DNA of 64,000 nt, from positions 5,324,713 through 5,388,712 of the forward strand of contig NC_069124.1 in the NCBI RefSeq assembly GCF_026914265.1, written 5' to 3'. The notes beneath the pieces are model-generated. The model made no database searches, was not told the origin of the DNA, and was given only the letters and a program-made list of their open reading frames with translations. Below are positions 26,047-38,165 of the stretch, piece by piece. How positions within the stretch are numbered: position 1 is the stretch's first letter; every line of letters starts with the position of its first letter. The stretch comes from Mya arenaria. Its lineage: Eukaryota > Mollusca > Bivalvia > Myida > Myidae. The position numbers were made by a program, and so were the translations under genes.

Positions 26047-26560
26047 ACACAGGGACAATCTGATTAAAGCCCAGGGAGGCGTAAATTTATGAATGGAGAT
26101 ATTTACTGTGACAGCTGAAATTGATTTAAAAGACTAATATATGTATCTGGCTAACACGCCAGGAAGGGAACAGTCATATAATAAAACAGATCGATGTATA
26201 ATTATTATGAAAGAAACATTATAAACTGGGGAAGTGAACGCAAGAAAACTAGATTTTTTCAAAAATTGTGTTTGAGTGTTTATTCAAAATAAAATAGATG
26301 TCTGTACCATAAAATGTATATGGTACTCATGATGTCTCATGCAATAAATAAATCATATCTTCTTCTTTTTATTAAGGTCATTCCACGTGATGTTTCAGTA
26401 TACATGTTCGTTTCGTCATTGATTTAAAAGACGGCATATGATAGATTTGAGGAAAGAACGTCTTGCATATTAACTGACCAAACATGTGCCGATGAACTAT
26501 TTCACCGGACATAATCACTGGAAAAAATCTTCTACTGTAGATCTACATACTTTTTGAACT

Positions 26561-27687
26561 TCACTTTAAATCTACCGAGTATTTGATGAAGGCAGCATCA
26601 GTCTATGACTGAATTTGTGCTAGCCGCTGGACAACCCTGGATGGAACCTCAATTTTGTTAGATTTCTCTTCGAAGTTATGTTTTTGTTGCCGTTTGAACT
26701 TTTCACCGACTTTTCTTGCGTCTTCTTGGTCATTTTCGTCGTCTGAAAGCAGACCCGCGTCTCTATCACCCAGAAGCTTTTTAAAACCAGAAGACAAAGA
26801 GTTCGCCTCCTTTTGGAGAGCTTCTAGACACGCTTTAACACTATCATAATCACGTGATATCCCTTTTGTACTGATGACGACCTCATCTGGCAGTTTTGAG
26901 TAAAGGTAGTGGACCATTAAGAGTACATCATCATTGCACCTGCAATAAAATCGACAGTCATAATTTAAGGTTCAAACTATGCCTACTATAGTGATAGAGA
27001 CTGTAGGACAGTGGCTGTTTATAATTTCATTAAATATTCTACTTGAGTCACAGATCTACATGTAAGCAACGCTCCAACACGCGTTCTTGGAGGAAAACAT
27101 CCTGTGCAGAATGTCGCCGGAACTAGGGCAGTTATGTCTATGTTTTCTGGTTCATCGTTTAAAGGGGTGAAAAATGTTCTCCATTCTGTGAGTATAAACG
27201 TTTTTTTATACGTTTCAACGATACTTTTTAGAAACGACCTTGTGCACCGAAGTAAGAGCAATTCATTGTTTACGACTTGCTAAATGAGTTACTATCACTA
27301 ACTTTTGTACAATATAATATTATTATTGTTAAAATTATTGATCTGTTTTATAACTTCATGGTATACTGTCACTTTACACGAACCCATAGTATTATATTGT
27401 TACAAATATTCAACTTTCAAAAGAGCTTAAGTGAACAAGGTTAACAAACTGAGCCAAGAACACAGCATCTCTGGCTGGCGCTCCCGGTCGCTGCTCCCTG
27501 AGTCTTAACTGAACGCCAGAAAGAGCGGGGCGGTCGCTCATATAGCTGTCAAGGTAGTGATTGTAGCGGAGGCGACAGCGGTCCGTCAGCAGGGTTTCAA
27601 TGCGACACAGGACACTGGGGGAGGCGCAGATCTCCAAGTCGGTTGCCGACTGTATGGCCATGAAAGCAAGTCGGTCGTACCGGACAT
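26561..27687 (-). pseudogene. Orphan copy of the last two FANCB exons (unit A)
   Basis: 27450-27687 and 26561-26939 match FANCB exons 8 and 9 at 32107-32344 and 31343-31721. No other FANCB exon lies between this copy and unit B, so it is cut off from the gene body. In the exon 8 copy the acceptor AG used by the intact gene reads TG. In the exon 9 copy a stop at 26603-26605 removes the last 14 residues. The last exon otherwise stays open and very similar, so the copy is not ancient. Confidence 0.85.
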
Positions 27688-28148
27688 CAAATGATATGTA
27701 GGAGGACATAGTACCCTTTAGTTGATAAACCGAATTTGTATTAAATAACTTCAGTATTAAATTGGCATACAACATCACCCCTTTCTGTTTGCATTCACAA
27801 GACCCGTGGACTTACCTTCATGGTCAAGGTCACAGCAACCTTCTGAACTTAGTAAGTTTTGCTATATAAGGCATGATAAAAAATGGAATAAAACATTAAA
27901 ATTAATAAAAAAAGTTTAATATTTGTACCATATTTTTTGCGAAATTGTTTGTGCATCCAAGTTCTTTCTTTCAAATGCAGAGCATTAGCCTATTTCCCTG
28001 TTTAAATACATGATAAAATCATTTTATTGGGCCAGGGTAGAATACATTCCTGTATCCCTTCTTATTATGTATATATATATATCAAAAAATATTTTTTTCT
28101 GACCGATACTTACACCTAAACTTAAATCTATTACTTAATATTTTTCAG

Positions 28149-28370
28149 CAACGCAGCATTTTTCTCCAACTTAAGTTCATACACGGCTGACACACTTCAC
28201 AAAACCACCTCACAAATTGGCCTGTCCTTTCCCTACTTGGACAGTGAACTTCTGGCCGTCTACTTCAAACATCTTAGTTCCAGAGGAATTATTCAGAGAA
28301 CTCGACAGAGTTCAACCATAGGTGGAGTACACTTTCATCGTGTATTATATCAAAAGAAGTGTCCAACATT
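28149..28370 (+). pseudogene. Orphan copy of the last A-T-R exon (unit B)
   Basis: Corresponds to 22676-22892 and encodes the reductase C-terminus (SYTADTLHKTTSQIG, then LLAVYFKHLSSRGIIQRT). It has a good acceptor (tttttcag), but no other A-T-R exon is nearby upstream. Unlike unit A there is no stop after the HFHRV stretch: the frame runs on through the linker and into the first SDR exon of this unit. It could serve as an alternative 3' exon of A-T-R only by splicing over the whole of unit A. Confidence 0.75.
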
Positions 28371-28452
28371 AAATGTAGCAGCTTGCTTGCTTCCCGTTAA
28401 GCCATTTATTTTTGTAACTTCCCTTTGTCTCGGGACTGTCATATACAATTCC

Positions 28453-30789
28453 ATGTCTGAGAGCAGTGCTATAGGTAAGAATTTGCTTATTTTTCTGTTT
28501 ATTTATGACTACAAACGTTGGAAAAATCCAAGTGTGTCATCAATCAATCTTTCTTTCCCAGGGAAAAGCCTGGATGACAAAGTGGCTATTGTCACGGGCG
28601 CGTCCAGTGGTATTGGTAAAGCTATTGCAACGGCGATGGCTGAAGCGGGAGCTAAGGTTTCTATGGCGGCCAGACGGACAAACAAGCTGCAGGAAGTGCA
28701 GACAGCGATCGCAAACAGCGGGGGCGTGCCAATATCAGTCAAAACGGACGTAACAAATAGAGAAATGTACGTTTATAAGGGTTAATATTGTAATAATTTC
28801 ATCAAGGGTTGCATTATTTGGTCTGGCCATATGAAATGATAAAATCGATCGCATCAAACGTAATATGTTTAAATTCATTAGCAATGTTTTTGTCTTATTA
28901 GAATCATCAAAGGAATAATAACATGCTGGTGCATTTTAAATAAGGGAAAAATGTCAAATGCGACCTGTGTAAAGTATCCTCTAACATTAGCTGTGACCTT
29001 ACAGTGTAGTATTCAGGTGACAGTGTCACATAATCGTCACATAACGTTAACGGACCTTGGCATAAGGTTAAACCCGGAAGAAGGCCGTAACTGATGCATG
29101 CTGGAGTTTATAATGTCGGGTTACATATTGTGTTAAACGTTGCATCGATTTTCTCATTGACGTTTTCATGCAATAAAATATTATTAAGCCAAGCCCTTGA
29201 CAGTGTACCCCTCACCCCAGGGTCAAACATTTAGCAATAATCATTGCAACTTATTTTTCTTTTAACAACTTCGATATACATATAAACTTCTAACTTAAAA
29301 GGTCAAGGAGCTGGTGAGGCACACCGAGGCGACGCTGGGGCCAGTAGACATTCTGGTCAACAATGCGGGCACCATGTACTACACCATGATGAAGAATATA
29401 CATGAAGATGAGTGGGACACACAGATTGACGTCAACATCAAGGCACGTTACACACAGTTCTCAGACAACAATTATGAATCTTATATATACATGATTATTT
29501 TAGCACGTGTCCTGATTACTCAAATCAATCGCGTTTAAAGAACATCCAGCAACAGTGAATGTTTTCATGTTTGGCCGGACAATTACCAAGAAAATGCATC
29601 AGTATGAATGAATCTTGTAAGAAGATAAAGGAACTCATTATCGCCTCGGTGACCGCACATCAGAAGTAGAACCCTATAACTACAACATTTTAGGCTATAA
29701 TGTAGTAAATAAGAAAGCTCATTTACACTAAAGTACCAACTATAAACATTAATTACATTCAATCGTTTAAACACACTAGTATCATTACGGTAACTGTCAA
29801 ATGCCCATTATTTGTAGGGTCTAACAAACTGCATTGTCGCTGTGCTCGGCGGAATGGTCCAGCGGCAAAAAGGACACATCATTAACATGTCGTCAGATGC
29901 GGGGAGAAGGGTATCAGTATTCTTTAATTTCTGTGTCAACTCTGTAACTTGTGTTTTGTCTTTAGCACCATTTGTATACAACATTAAAAAGTGGTCCCCA
30001 TGTTATCTTAACGCGACTTTGCAAATTCAAATTATCTGATTTTCAGATTTACGTTCTGAGTACTGGCATGGATAGATACACTGTTACATGTATATAAATG
30101 AAGAAATGTGTAATAACATTCCCTTTTACCAGGGTTTCCCGGGCCTAGCGGTGTACTCGGGGACGAAGTTCTACGTGGAGGGGCTGTCCCAGGCCCTGAG
30201 GCACGAGATGTCAGGGTCAGGGGTAAGGGTCACGTGTATACAGCCTGGGGACGTGAAAACAGAACTTTTCCAACATAGCACGGACACAGAGGTAAGCCAA
30301 TGCCATGTTGTGTGATAATTTCGAAGTTGGCCTTCAGCCACTGTGGTTTAGTCCCTTATTAGACCAAACTGTTGATAGTAAAGAGATACAATAAGTACAC
30401 TGGTAATCGACATCAGGTTAGGTTTTAGAAAGGATCGAATGATCACAGGGAACATCTAGGTAAATACATGTAAGTAAATATATACATTAGGTCAATTACG
30501 TTTGAGCACTCACTAAGTCGAAAGTATAAGCACGCACAAAACTATTAATGAATATAAATATCACCTTAGAAATTAAAAGAATCAAAGTATGTAAATATAT
30601 GTTATTATTTGAAGTTCATTTTAATTGTACAATCTATTTCCCCAGGCACAGGATCAGTTTGACGGAAGCAAAAAGTGTAAAATACTGGAGCCGGAAGATA
30701 TAGCGAGGGCCGTGGTGTATGCCGCCTCCTAGCCAGCTCACGTCGGCGTCAACGAAATCCTTATAGAACCTAGGGAAGCTCCGATATGA
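28453..30789 (+). pseudogene. Decaying second copy of the SDR gene (unit B)
   Basis: Exons match the intact gene: 28453-28474, 28562-28766, 29302-29442, 29818-29910, 30133-30291, 30646-30789. Two lesions are visible. One A is missing just before the donor of exon 2 (gaaat against gaaaat), which shifts the frame if the same donor is used. In the last exon TAG at 30730-30732 replaces a Gln codon and removes the last 19 residues. A donor three bases further on (tac then gtttat) would restore the frame past the first lesion. Catalytic motifs ([18 protein letters not shown]) are intact, and the GC donor of exon 3 is kept. A truncated product is possible but a relic is more likely. Confidence 0.75.
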
Positions 30790-31342
30790 ACACGGGGACA
30801 ATCTGATTAAAGCCCAGGGATGCGCAGATTTAAAACATGAGATATAACTGTGACAGCTGAATTTGATTTGAAGGAATACTATATGTATCTGGCTAACACG
30901 CCAGAAAGCGAACAGTCATATATTATAACAATTCCGTGTATAATTATTATGAAAGAAACATAATAAACGGGCAAACTTTTATAATATTGTTTTATATCTG
31001 TATGGAAACGGAACGCAAGAAAACGAGTTTTGTTCAAAAGTTGTGTTGGATTGTTTATCCAAAATAAAATAGATGTCTCTAGCATAAAATGTTTATATGA
31101 TGCACATGATGATTTTAATGCAATATATCATTGGCAAACATTTACTAGTTTCTATTAAGGTCATTCCACGTGATGATTCAGTATACAGGTTTGTTTTGTC
31201 ATTTATTTATAAGACGGCACATGATAATTTTGAGGAAAGAACGTCCTGCATATTAACAGACAAGTATATTCAAATGGTATATTTCACCGGACATTATCAC
31301 TGGACAAAATCTTCTACTGTAGATCTACATACTTTTTGAACT

Positions 31343-34300
31343 TCACTTTAAATCTACCGAGTATTTGATGAAGGCAGCATCAGTCTGTGACTGAAGTTGT
31401 GCTAGCCGCTGGACAACCCTGGATGGAACCTCAATTTTCTTAGATTTCTCTTCGAAGTAATGTTTTTGTTGCCGTTTGAACTTTTCCCCGACTTTTCTTG
31501 CGTCTTCTTGGTCATTTTCATCGTCTGAAATGTGACCGGAGTCTCTATCACCAAGAAGCTTTTTTAAACCAGAAGACAAAAAGTTCGCCTCCTTTTTGAG
31601 AGCTTCCCGGCACGCTTTAGCACTATCAGAATCACGTGATATCTCTTTTGTACTGATGATAACCTCATCTGGCAGTTTTGAGTAAAGGTAGTGGACCATC
31701 AACAGTACATCATCATTGCCCCTGTAATAGAATTTAAGGTTCAATCTACGCCTATTACAGTGAGAGAGACTATAGGCCAGGGGCTGTTTTTGTTTTCATT
31801 AAATATGTTATTTTGAGTCACAGATATATAAGCAACACTCGAACACGCGTTCTTGAACGAAAACATCCTGTGTGGAATGCCGCCAGAACTACAAGCAACA
31901 CCCATGACTTTTTTATATTTTTTAATCAGTTAATAACTGAAATTAAAAACTATTTGCTTTATGTGTAATTAACACGTACGTTTGCACAATATTAGTTAAA
32001 ATTCTTGATCTGTTTTATAAACTGTCACTATATACGAACCCAAAGTATTTTATTCTTTAAAAATATACAACTTTTCAAAAAGCTTAAAAAAACCATATTA
32101 TCATACTGAGCAAAGAACACAGCATCTCTTGCTGGCGCCCCCGGCCGCTGCTCGCCGAGTCTGAACTGAACGCCAGAAAGAACGGGACTGTCGCACATAT
32201 AGCAGTCAAGGTGGTGACTGTAGCGGAGGCGACAGCGGTCCGTCAGCAGGGTTTCAATGCGGCACAGGACACCGGGGGAGGCGCAGATCTCCAAGTCGGT
32301 TGCCGTTTGTATGGCCATGAAAGCAAGTCGGTCGTACCGGACATCTAATGATATAGAGGACACATTACCCTTCAGTTGAGAGACCGAATTTGTATGAAGG
32401 TATTTTTAGTATTAAATTGGCATAAAACATCATCCCTTTCTGCTCAACATTTGTTTTGTTTTATAAATAAGCAACTCAGAGCAGACGTCCGTCAATTTGT
32501 CAACAGCATCTAAGGCGGGAATATCTAATTTATTAAATAGATTTTAAAGTATAAACGTAATCACTCTATAAATAGCGTACCGTCCCAATCCCCCATTTCG
32601 GATTCCGCTGTATCGGCCGTGCCCTTGACTACGTCCAGCGCGTGGTTTCCCTTCAAAACGTCCGCAACGGCCAACGTTACTTGCCCGCACGGTCGAGTGA
32701 ACACTCGGGAATTTCCTTCACGTCTACTGCTTAGGCTATCTAGTACAAGTAGTTCGTTTGTTAGGACTTGCCAGTTGAGGATTAAAGTCAACTCGACTTT
32801 TTCTCCGTCAAATCTTGGCACTGACGTGACACTGAGTAGAGTTTCTTCACATGGTTTTGACGGCGAGTTGCTCGCGTGCACTTCATCAACCCCAGTTGCG
32901 TCGTTCTGATAAATGAACGGTAGTTTACAAATTAATTAGTTTTCGGGAAAAAAAACTTTTATCATACTAATAGTTTTAATTCAACGTTTAAAGTTGAGGT
33001 CGCAAAAGCATGGACACGAAACCAGACTACTACATATTGGAAGAGTAAGGCATACCTCCAAAGCGCCTGGCTCGCTGGAACTGTGCCCATCACCACACGA
33101 CTGATCAGGTGGTTCGATCAGTACACATCGGGCGTTGCTTGTTGTCATGGTTACACCCGACCCTCTCGCTGGAACCAGGTCTAGCCACGCCCTGACTTTT
33201 CTTAAGATAAAACAGAAAACAAAACAATAAGTTTTGCAAAGGAAAAGTCATATGACTTTCTGTGAAAATTATAAAAAGAAGAAGAATTATTTGTTTGAAA
33301 TGTATTTATTTTAACCGTGGACATTGCTGTAGTAACAGAAGTTGGGAACGAAATTAGCAAGTAGACGATTGCTCGATTCAATCTCCTCAGGGATGATATT
33401 TTGGTACCGTAAACATATCTGTTATAGTCTAAGAAATCATTATAAACAGTGTCATATTTGAAGGAATGCGTATGCTGGGCCATAAACTACCATCCACGGA
33501 CAATACATCCCATGGACATAACATCCCATGTCATTTTGACCTGGTGGTCCCCGCCTCCTTCTGGACATTATATCCAAATAAGTTTGTCAGTATGAGCACA
33601 CATTTATCACCACATTTTTTTCACAAATTATTAAATTATTTCTATCTAAATGTAAATGAGTGTTACCAAACAGTGAATAGACTGTCACTGTCAAAATGAT
33701 GTGGGAGGATTTGTCCATTGAATATTTTGTCTTATTTTCGGTTTAGTGTAATATCAACATACCGGGTGACTATCTTCATGTACATGTTTGATACATATGT
33801 TCAGAAAACTAGTCAAGATCACCATACCGTTCCGTTTTGTAAGAGATGACGACCCCAACACACCATTTATGCAGATACGTCTTCTGCCAGACATTCTTGA
33901 CATCGAATATAAAGCCCGGGGATTTGGTTCTTGTTGAGATCGTAATGTCAGTTTCCCCAGTGATGAGTGGCAGAAGATCGTACTGATAAAATACACATGC
34001 ACAATCTATATAATTTATATAAGAAACAAGTACGATTTGAGTCCCAAGAAACTGTTAAAATGATAAAAATCTTACAAACAATTAAAAAATATATACAATT
34101 ATACGTCACACTAATGTTAACAGCAGTTTAGGTTTCGGAGTGAGAGATAACTTGACAGAAAGTGCAACCTTGCCTTCGCAATTTAGCAATATCTTACTGG
34201 AAACTGAAAATTGTACCAGTATAGCAATGACCTTTTCGCACATAATTGTGTACGAGTTAGTATGGAAAATATATTTCGTTCCCTGCTTATTCATGTTCAA

Positions 34301-36304
34301 ATCTGATCAGCAACGATTCAAAAGAAAGGAAACTCGTACCGATGTTCCTGAGATGTGGGCGTCTCCACCCTCGGCCAGGTGAAGCTGGCGAGTGAGGGTT
34401 GCCGAGAGAAACTCCTCCAGTCGTCCGCATTCTTGAACCCTCTCCTGGTATATCAGCTCTTCAGTCTAAGAAAATCTCATTAAAGTAAGTCTATTTGGCA
34501 CACACCTCACACATAAGTGAACACATTAACGGTATACACGTACCGAAATACCAGTGATGCTTGAGATGCGCGTCTAGCAGCGGTGAAAATAATAACTCAG
34601 TCATCAACGTTGAATCGCCAGCTACGTTTTCGACCATATTGGACAAGACCGCAAAGAAGATTTTGCAATATACAATTGTATTTAATTTTAAAAGAATTTC
34701 AAGACTTACTTGTAGTCTTTTATTGAGCGCTCTAACAGCAGTCTGAACATTTGAATGGCCATCTCGTCCGTCGTTGTCTGTGTCTGCAATAAAGAGTGTT
34801 TACAATTTATTTTTCATTTCACACTTAAATAGTATAAGCTCCTTTTTGTTGAAGGTCAAAGAGGGTTCATTTTGAGAGGCCACGAGGCCCTCCAATTGAG
34901 TTGCTTGATTATAGAAGTTAATATATCTACCTGTTTGCACAAATATAAAGATGACTCTTATAGTGGCCGCATACATACCATTGTCTGGAGTCATAAGATT
35001 GAAGCTTGCATCAAACAACAATCCCTTCACACCATCCTCGGGATAACTCTTGAATAGCAGGAACTGGTCGGAGCCGTGTTGGAAAAAATCTCCTTTCACA
35101 AGATGAACAGCCGATAATGCTTCAACCTTTGTCTGAAGTTTTGAAAGCACACGAATTTGTTTTTAAACTGTGCAACACACGGTGACAGATTCAGTTATAT
35201 TCTAAAGAAATTTTAGAGCCCAGACGTTAACGTGTGAATGTACGGCACATTGTGACACACTATAATTCTCTTTCAGAGGAATTGACATGGGGACAATTCC
35301 CCCCCCCCCCCCCCCCCCCGTTTTCCCTTGCCGAGATTGTGCCAAGCGGCCATTTAGATACAAATTACATCTGAGAAAAAACTTCAAACTATATGTGCAA
35401 CGGAATAGTCAATACTTACATTAAAAGTTTGGTCCACAATAGTGTATACGATATCACTGCCGATCACATAAAGCTCATTGCTGACTTCAATGTAACTGAT
35501 GGGTGTTTGGAAGAGTTGGACGCACCTCTGTAACTGTCCATTCACCAGGAAGATAATGTAGCCTTCCTCGGTGCCAATAATTACCGACGTTTGCAATACA
35601 CAGTCTTCTCCGCTTTCTGACACTTTTGTCAGTTTCAAAGCGGATATACAGGAAACGTACTCTTTTGGAATAAATGCGTTCACATTTATTTCCTTAAAAC
35701 TTCCGTCTTTGATCTGAAAGTAACAGAGATCAACGTCACCGGATCTTTGTTTCCTTTGACAGAACACGAAATAGGAGTTTTCGTTGGATTTCAATTGTAT
35801 TTGAAAAACTTTGGTAATTCTGCATCCCTTAGCAAGTTTATAAGAACATTCTGAGCAGGTACCATCAATTTCACTCCTATAGAAATACAGGCGCCCATTG
35901 CTATTCATAAGAACACTTGGTCCGTCACTTAAACACACCAGCGTCCCTTCGAAAAAATGAGTACTGTCTGGTAATTTCCGGAGAATACGGAAGCTTTCAT
36001 TTGGCGCATCAACACACGCTATATAAAACTTAAATCCATCATCGCTCACTTTATTATTAACTTTCAGCAGGCAAAAGGTAACTAGTTTACTTGTAAGGAT
36101 TTCTTTAACTCTCGAAGAACAAATAATTTCTACTTTCACTTTCACTTTCGGATTCCACACGAATGATCCACAAGAAACAATTTCACCTCGTAAATCAACT
36201 TTAAATTTTCGAGCTTTACATTCATTGTTCTTATCATTGCCTAGGCAAACCACAAATCCTCCACAACATTGAACACAATCGCGTTGTGAAGACATTATAA
36301 GCAC
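31343..36304 (-). CDS. FANCB: Fanconi anaemia core complex subunit FANCB homologue
   Basis: FANCB forms the B-L-100 catalytic module of the Fanconi core complex with FANCL and FAAP100. That module ubiquitinates FANCD2-FANCI at DNA interstrand crosslinks in the nucleus. Exons, in transcript order: 36304-35420, 35132-34979, 34783-34710, 34465-34340, 33982-33828, 33200-33056, 32905-32581, 32344-32107, 31721-31343. Phases agree and the sum is 826 residues; human FANCB has 859. From memory of the human protein I can align the propeller part (GTLVCLSDGPSVLMNSNGR), LVKGDFFQHGSDQFLLFKSY, VWQKTYLHKWCVGVVISYKT, NDDVLLMVHYLYSKLP and the charged C-terminal helix (GEKFKRQQKHYFEEKSKKIE). Similarity is low but collinear throughout. 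Met4 (36295) is an alternative start. The 3' end lies in duplication unit B; a broken copy of the last two exons lies in unit A. Divergent from the giant gene downstream. Confidence 0.82.
35299..35319. repeat. Poly(C) tract, 21 bases
   Basis: Uninterrupted run of 21 C in the first FANCB intron. Length may be unstable or affected by sequencing error. Confidence 0.9.
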
Positions 36305-36655
36305 TACCTGCTTCAGTTCATGGGCGCCGCCATATTAGAAACGAGTGTAAACTACGGCAACCGGGTCACTGGTATACAATCTCGTTAGCGGAAACAAAAT
36401 TTCGAATGCAAAAAATAGTTTTTCTATTTTATTTCCCCTAATTCTATCTATGACTGATAAATATAACTATAATGATATTACTAGCGGTGACTTAATGTAG
36501 AGGCCGTAGACCAATGTGTATATGGTCTGAGTCGGCCTTCCGATGATACAATAAATCATGCGGTTTCAAGCTTGAAGCTAGCATGGTGGCAGCCTTTCTT
36601 AACAAGGATTATTCTCCGTGTGAAACATTGGCCATGAGTACATTAGTGAACAATT
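36305..36655. promoter_or_regulatory. Putative divergent promoter region between FANCB and the giant gene
   Basis: FANCB starts leftward at 36304. A candidate non-coding first exon of the rightward gene ends at 36655 with a strong donor (caatt then gtaagtag). If joined to the acceptor at 38134 it would carry only a short upstream frame starting at the ATG of gctagcatggtggcagcc. No TATA box or other promoter motif is claimed. The call rests on divergent gene order and one donor. Confidence 0.3.
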
Positions 36656-38134
36656 GTAAGTAGAAAGTTACAAACTGAGTGTGTGCCAAATTCTGTAGAA
36701 AACTAAATGACATAAACTTGTCAGTCCAATTTCATTAATCAATGAACTGCGTTTCGTTTTGTTTTAAGCTATCAGTTACACACAGACTATGGTATTAGTT
36801 TTCATAACTTGACTCGCACAATTCCGTTTCATTTCTGGCCTTCTGAATTCACTTCTTTTTGTTGCTCATGGATAGTACTAAGGTTTGGATAATTCTCTGA
36901 ACGGTAATAAATAAAACAATTACAATCTGGTATTTACAATATCGATAAGAATAATGATTTTTAGCCAAAAAGGCAACAGTTGTGAATTTAAAATATGTTT
37001 TATAGCAGTGATAACATTTCACTACCTATTTATATGTCAATATATGTAATTTGTATAAAGTTATAAGTTATTAACTTCTATGTTTTCATCGAAAACAAAT
37101 AAAGTAAATGTAATATTGAATTGGTTTTTGTGAAAATACACATTAAAACCCCAAAATGTAAACATTATGAATGTCGCTTTAGTTATGACCATTGGAAAGC
37201 TGGACGTTGATAAAAAAAATGCTGATATTTTTAATGGAAATCGTCATGGTGATTCAATTAAAAAAAAATCAAATTACTTTGAATGCACACCGCAACGAGA
37301 GGCTATCTGCGCACCAGCCTGGGATGACGAAAACATTTCAGTTTAGTTTAAACATATTTATTTTACAACGATTTTGTGATTCAAGTTACAACAACATTAT
37401 ATTCATCACTCTTGTTGGCACGATTTTACACAAGAGTGTGAACTCAATTTAATAAAACTGTCGTACTAACAAAATGAACGTTTTGTAAATTATAAATTTA
37501 CGTTGCAGTTTCAAGAAATATTACTCTTTCGGATTGTCAGAATGTTTGTGTTCATAAACCTGAACAAATATGCACGCTCCACCCTGTAAAATGGCGGCAT
37601 GGCATGCCTTTAACGCTCATCCATGCGATAATCTGGTAATCTAAGAGTCCTTTCACCGCTATTGTTTTAGCAGCGGTTGACAAATTATAACTGGCATATT
37701 TATGGTTGGTTCAAATGAAAAGTTTTGTTTACATTAACGTAAATAACAAATGAGGAAGATTCGCTTCTATACTACACTGTTGACATTATCTATGCAAATT
37801 ATGTCAAGCATCGAGACAAAACGAAATGAAGACCCTCCTTAAAGTATATATTTATTCCAGAGCACGTTGTGAGATAAACCAACCATTAATCATTCTTAAC
37901 ATCACTGATTGATTCCATGTATCACCGACATTATAAATAACGTAGCAATTATTTTCCATATTATCACATGCATTATAAATAGCATAGCGATGTGATTCCA
38001 TATATCACCGACTTATAAAAAGCGTAGCGATTATTTTTTGTTAGGTTGTCATGGTATCAATAAGAGTTTTGTGGAAAAATTTTAATCTGTTTATTCCGAT
38101 TTTCAAGTTTATTTGAGTATCTGTCTATTTACAG
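36656..38134. other. AT-rich non-coding stretch, probably first intron of the giant gene
   Basis: No coding exon or repeat that I can support. Short near-repeats with a cgtagcaatta/gcgtagcgattatt theme occur around 37930-38035. It ends in ctgtctatttacag, a good acceptor, directly before the 5'UTR piece at 38135-38165. Confidence 0.4.
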
Positions 38135-38165
38135 GATGCGATAAAACACGTCTACACTACTCCCT

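Larger units (their letters stand above)
22227..27790. repeat. Tandem duplication unit A (about 5.56 kb)
   Basis: Collinear with unit B (27796-32440) from cacaagacccgtg to atcaccc/tcccctttctg. It contains the last A-T-R exon, the whole SDR gene (+), the tail-to-tail intergenic stretch and copies of the last two FANCB exons (-). Unit A is longer because of a 340-bp inverted-repeat element (23734-24073), an extra ~370 bases in the first SDR intron (about 23090-23460) and a small insertion after 22870. The extra intronic stretch includes a 57-bp foldback at about 23244-23302. Confidence 0.9.
27796..32440. repeat. Tandem duplication unit B (about 4.6 kb)
   Basis: Second copy of the segment described at 22227-27790, lacking the later insertions of unit A. 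It holds an orphan copy of the last A-T-R exon, a decaying SDR copy and the functional 3' end of FANCB. Exons are far more alike between units than introns are, but introns still align over most of their length. Confidence 0.9.
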
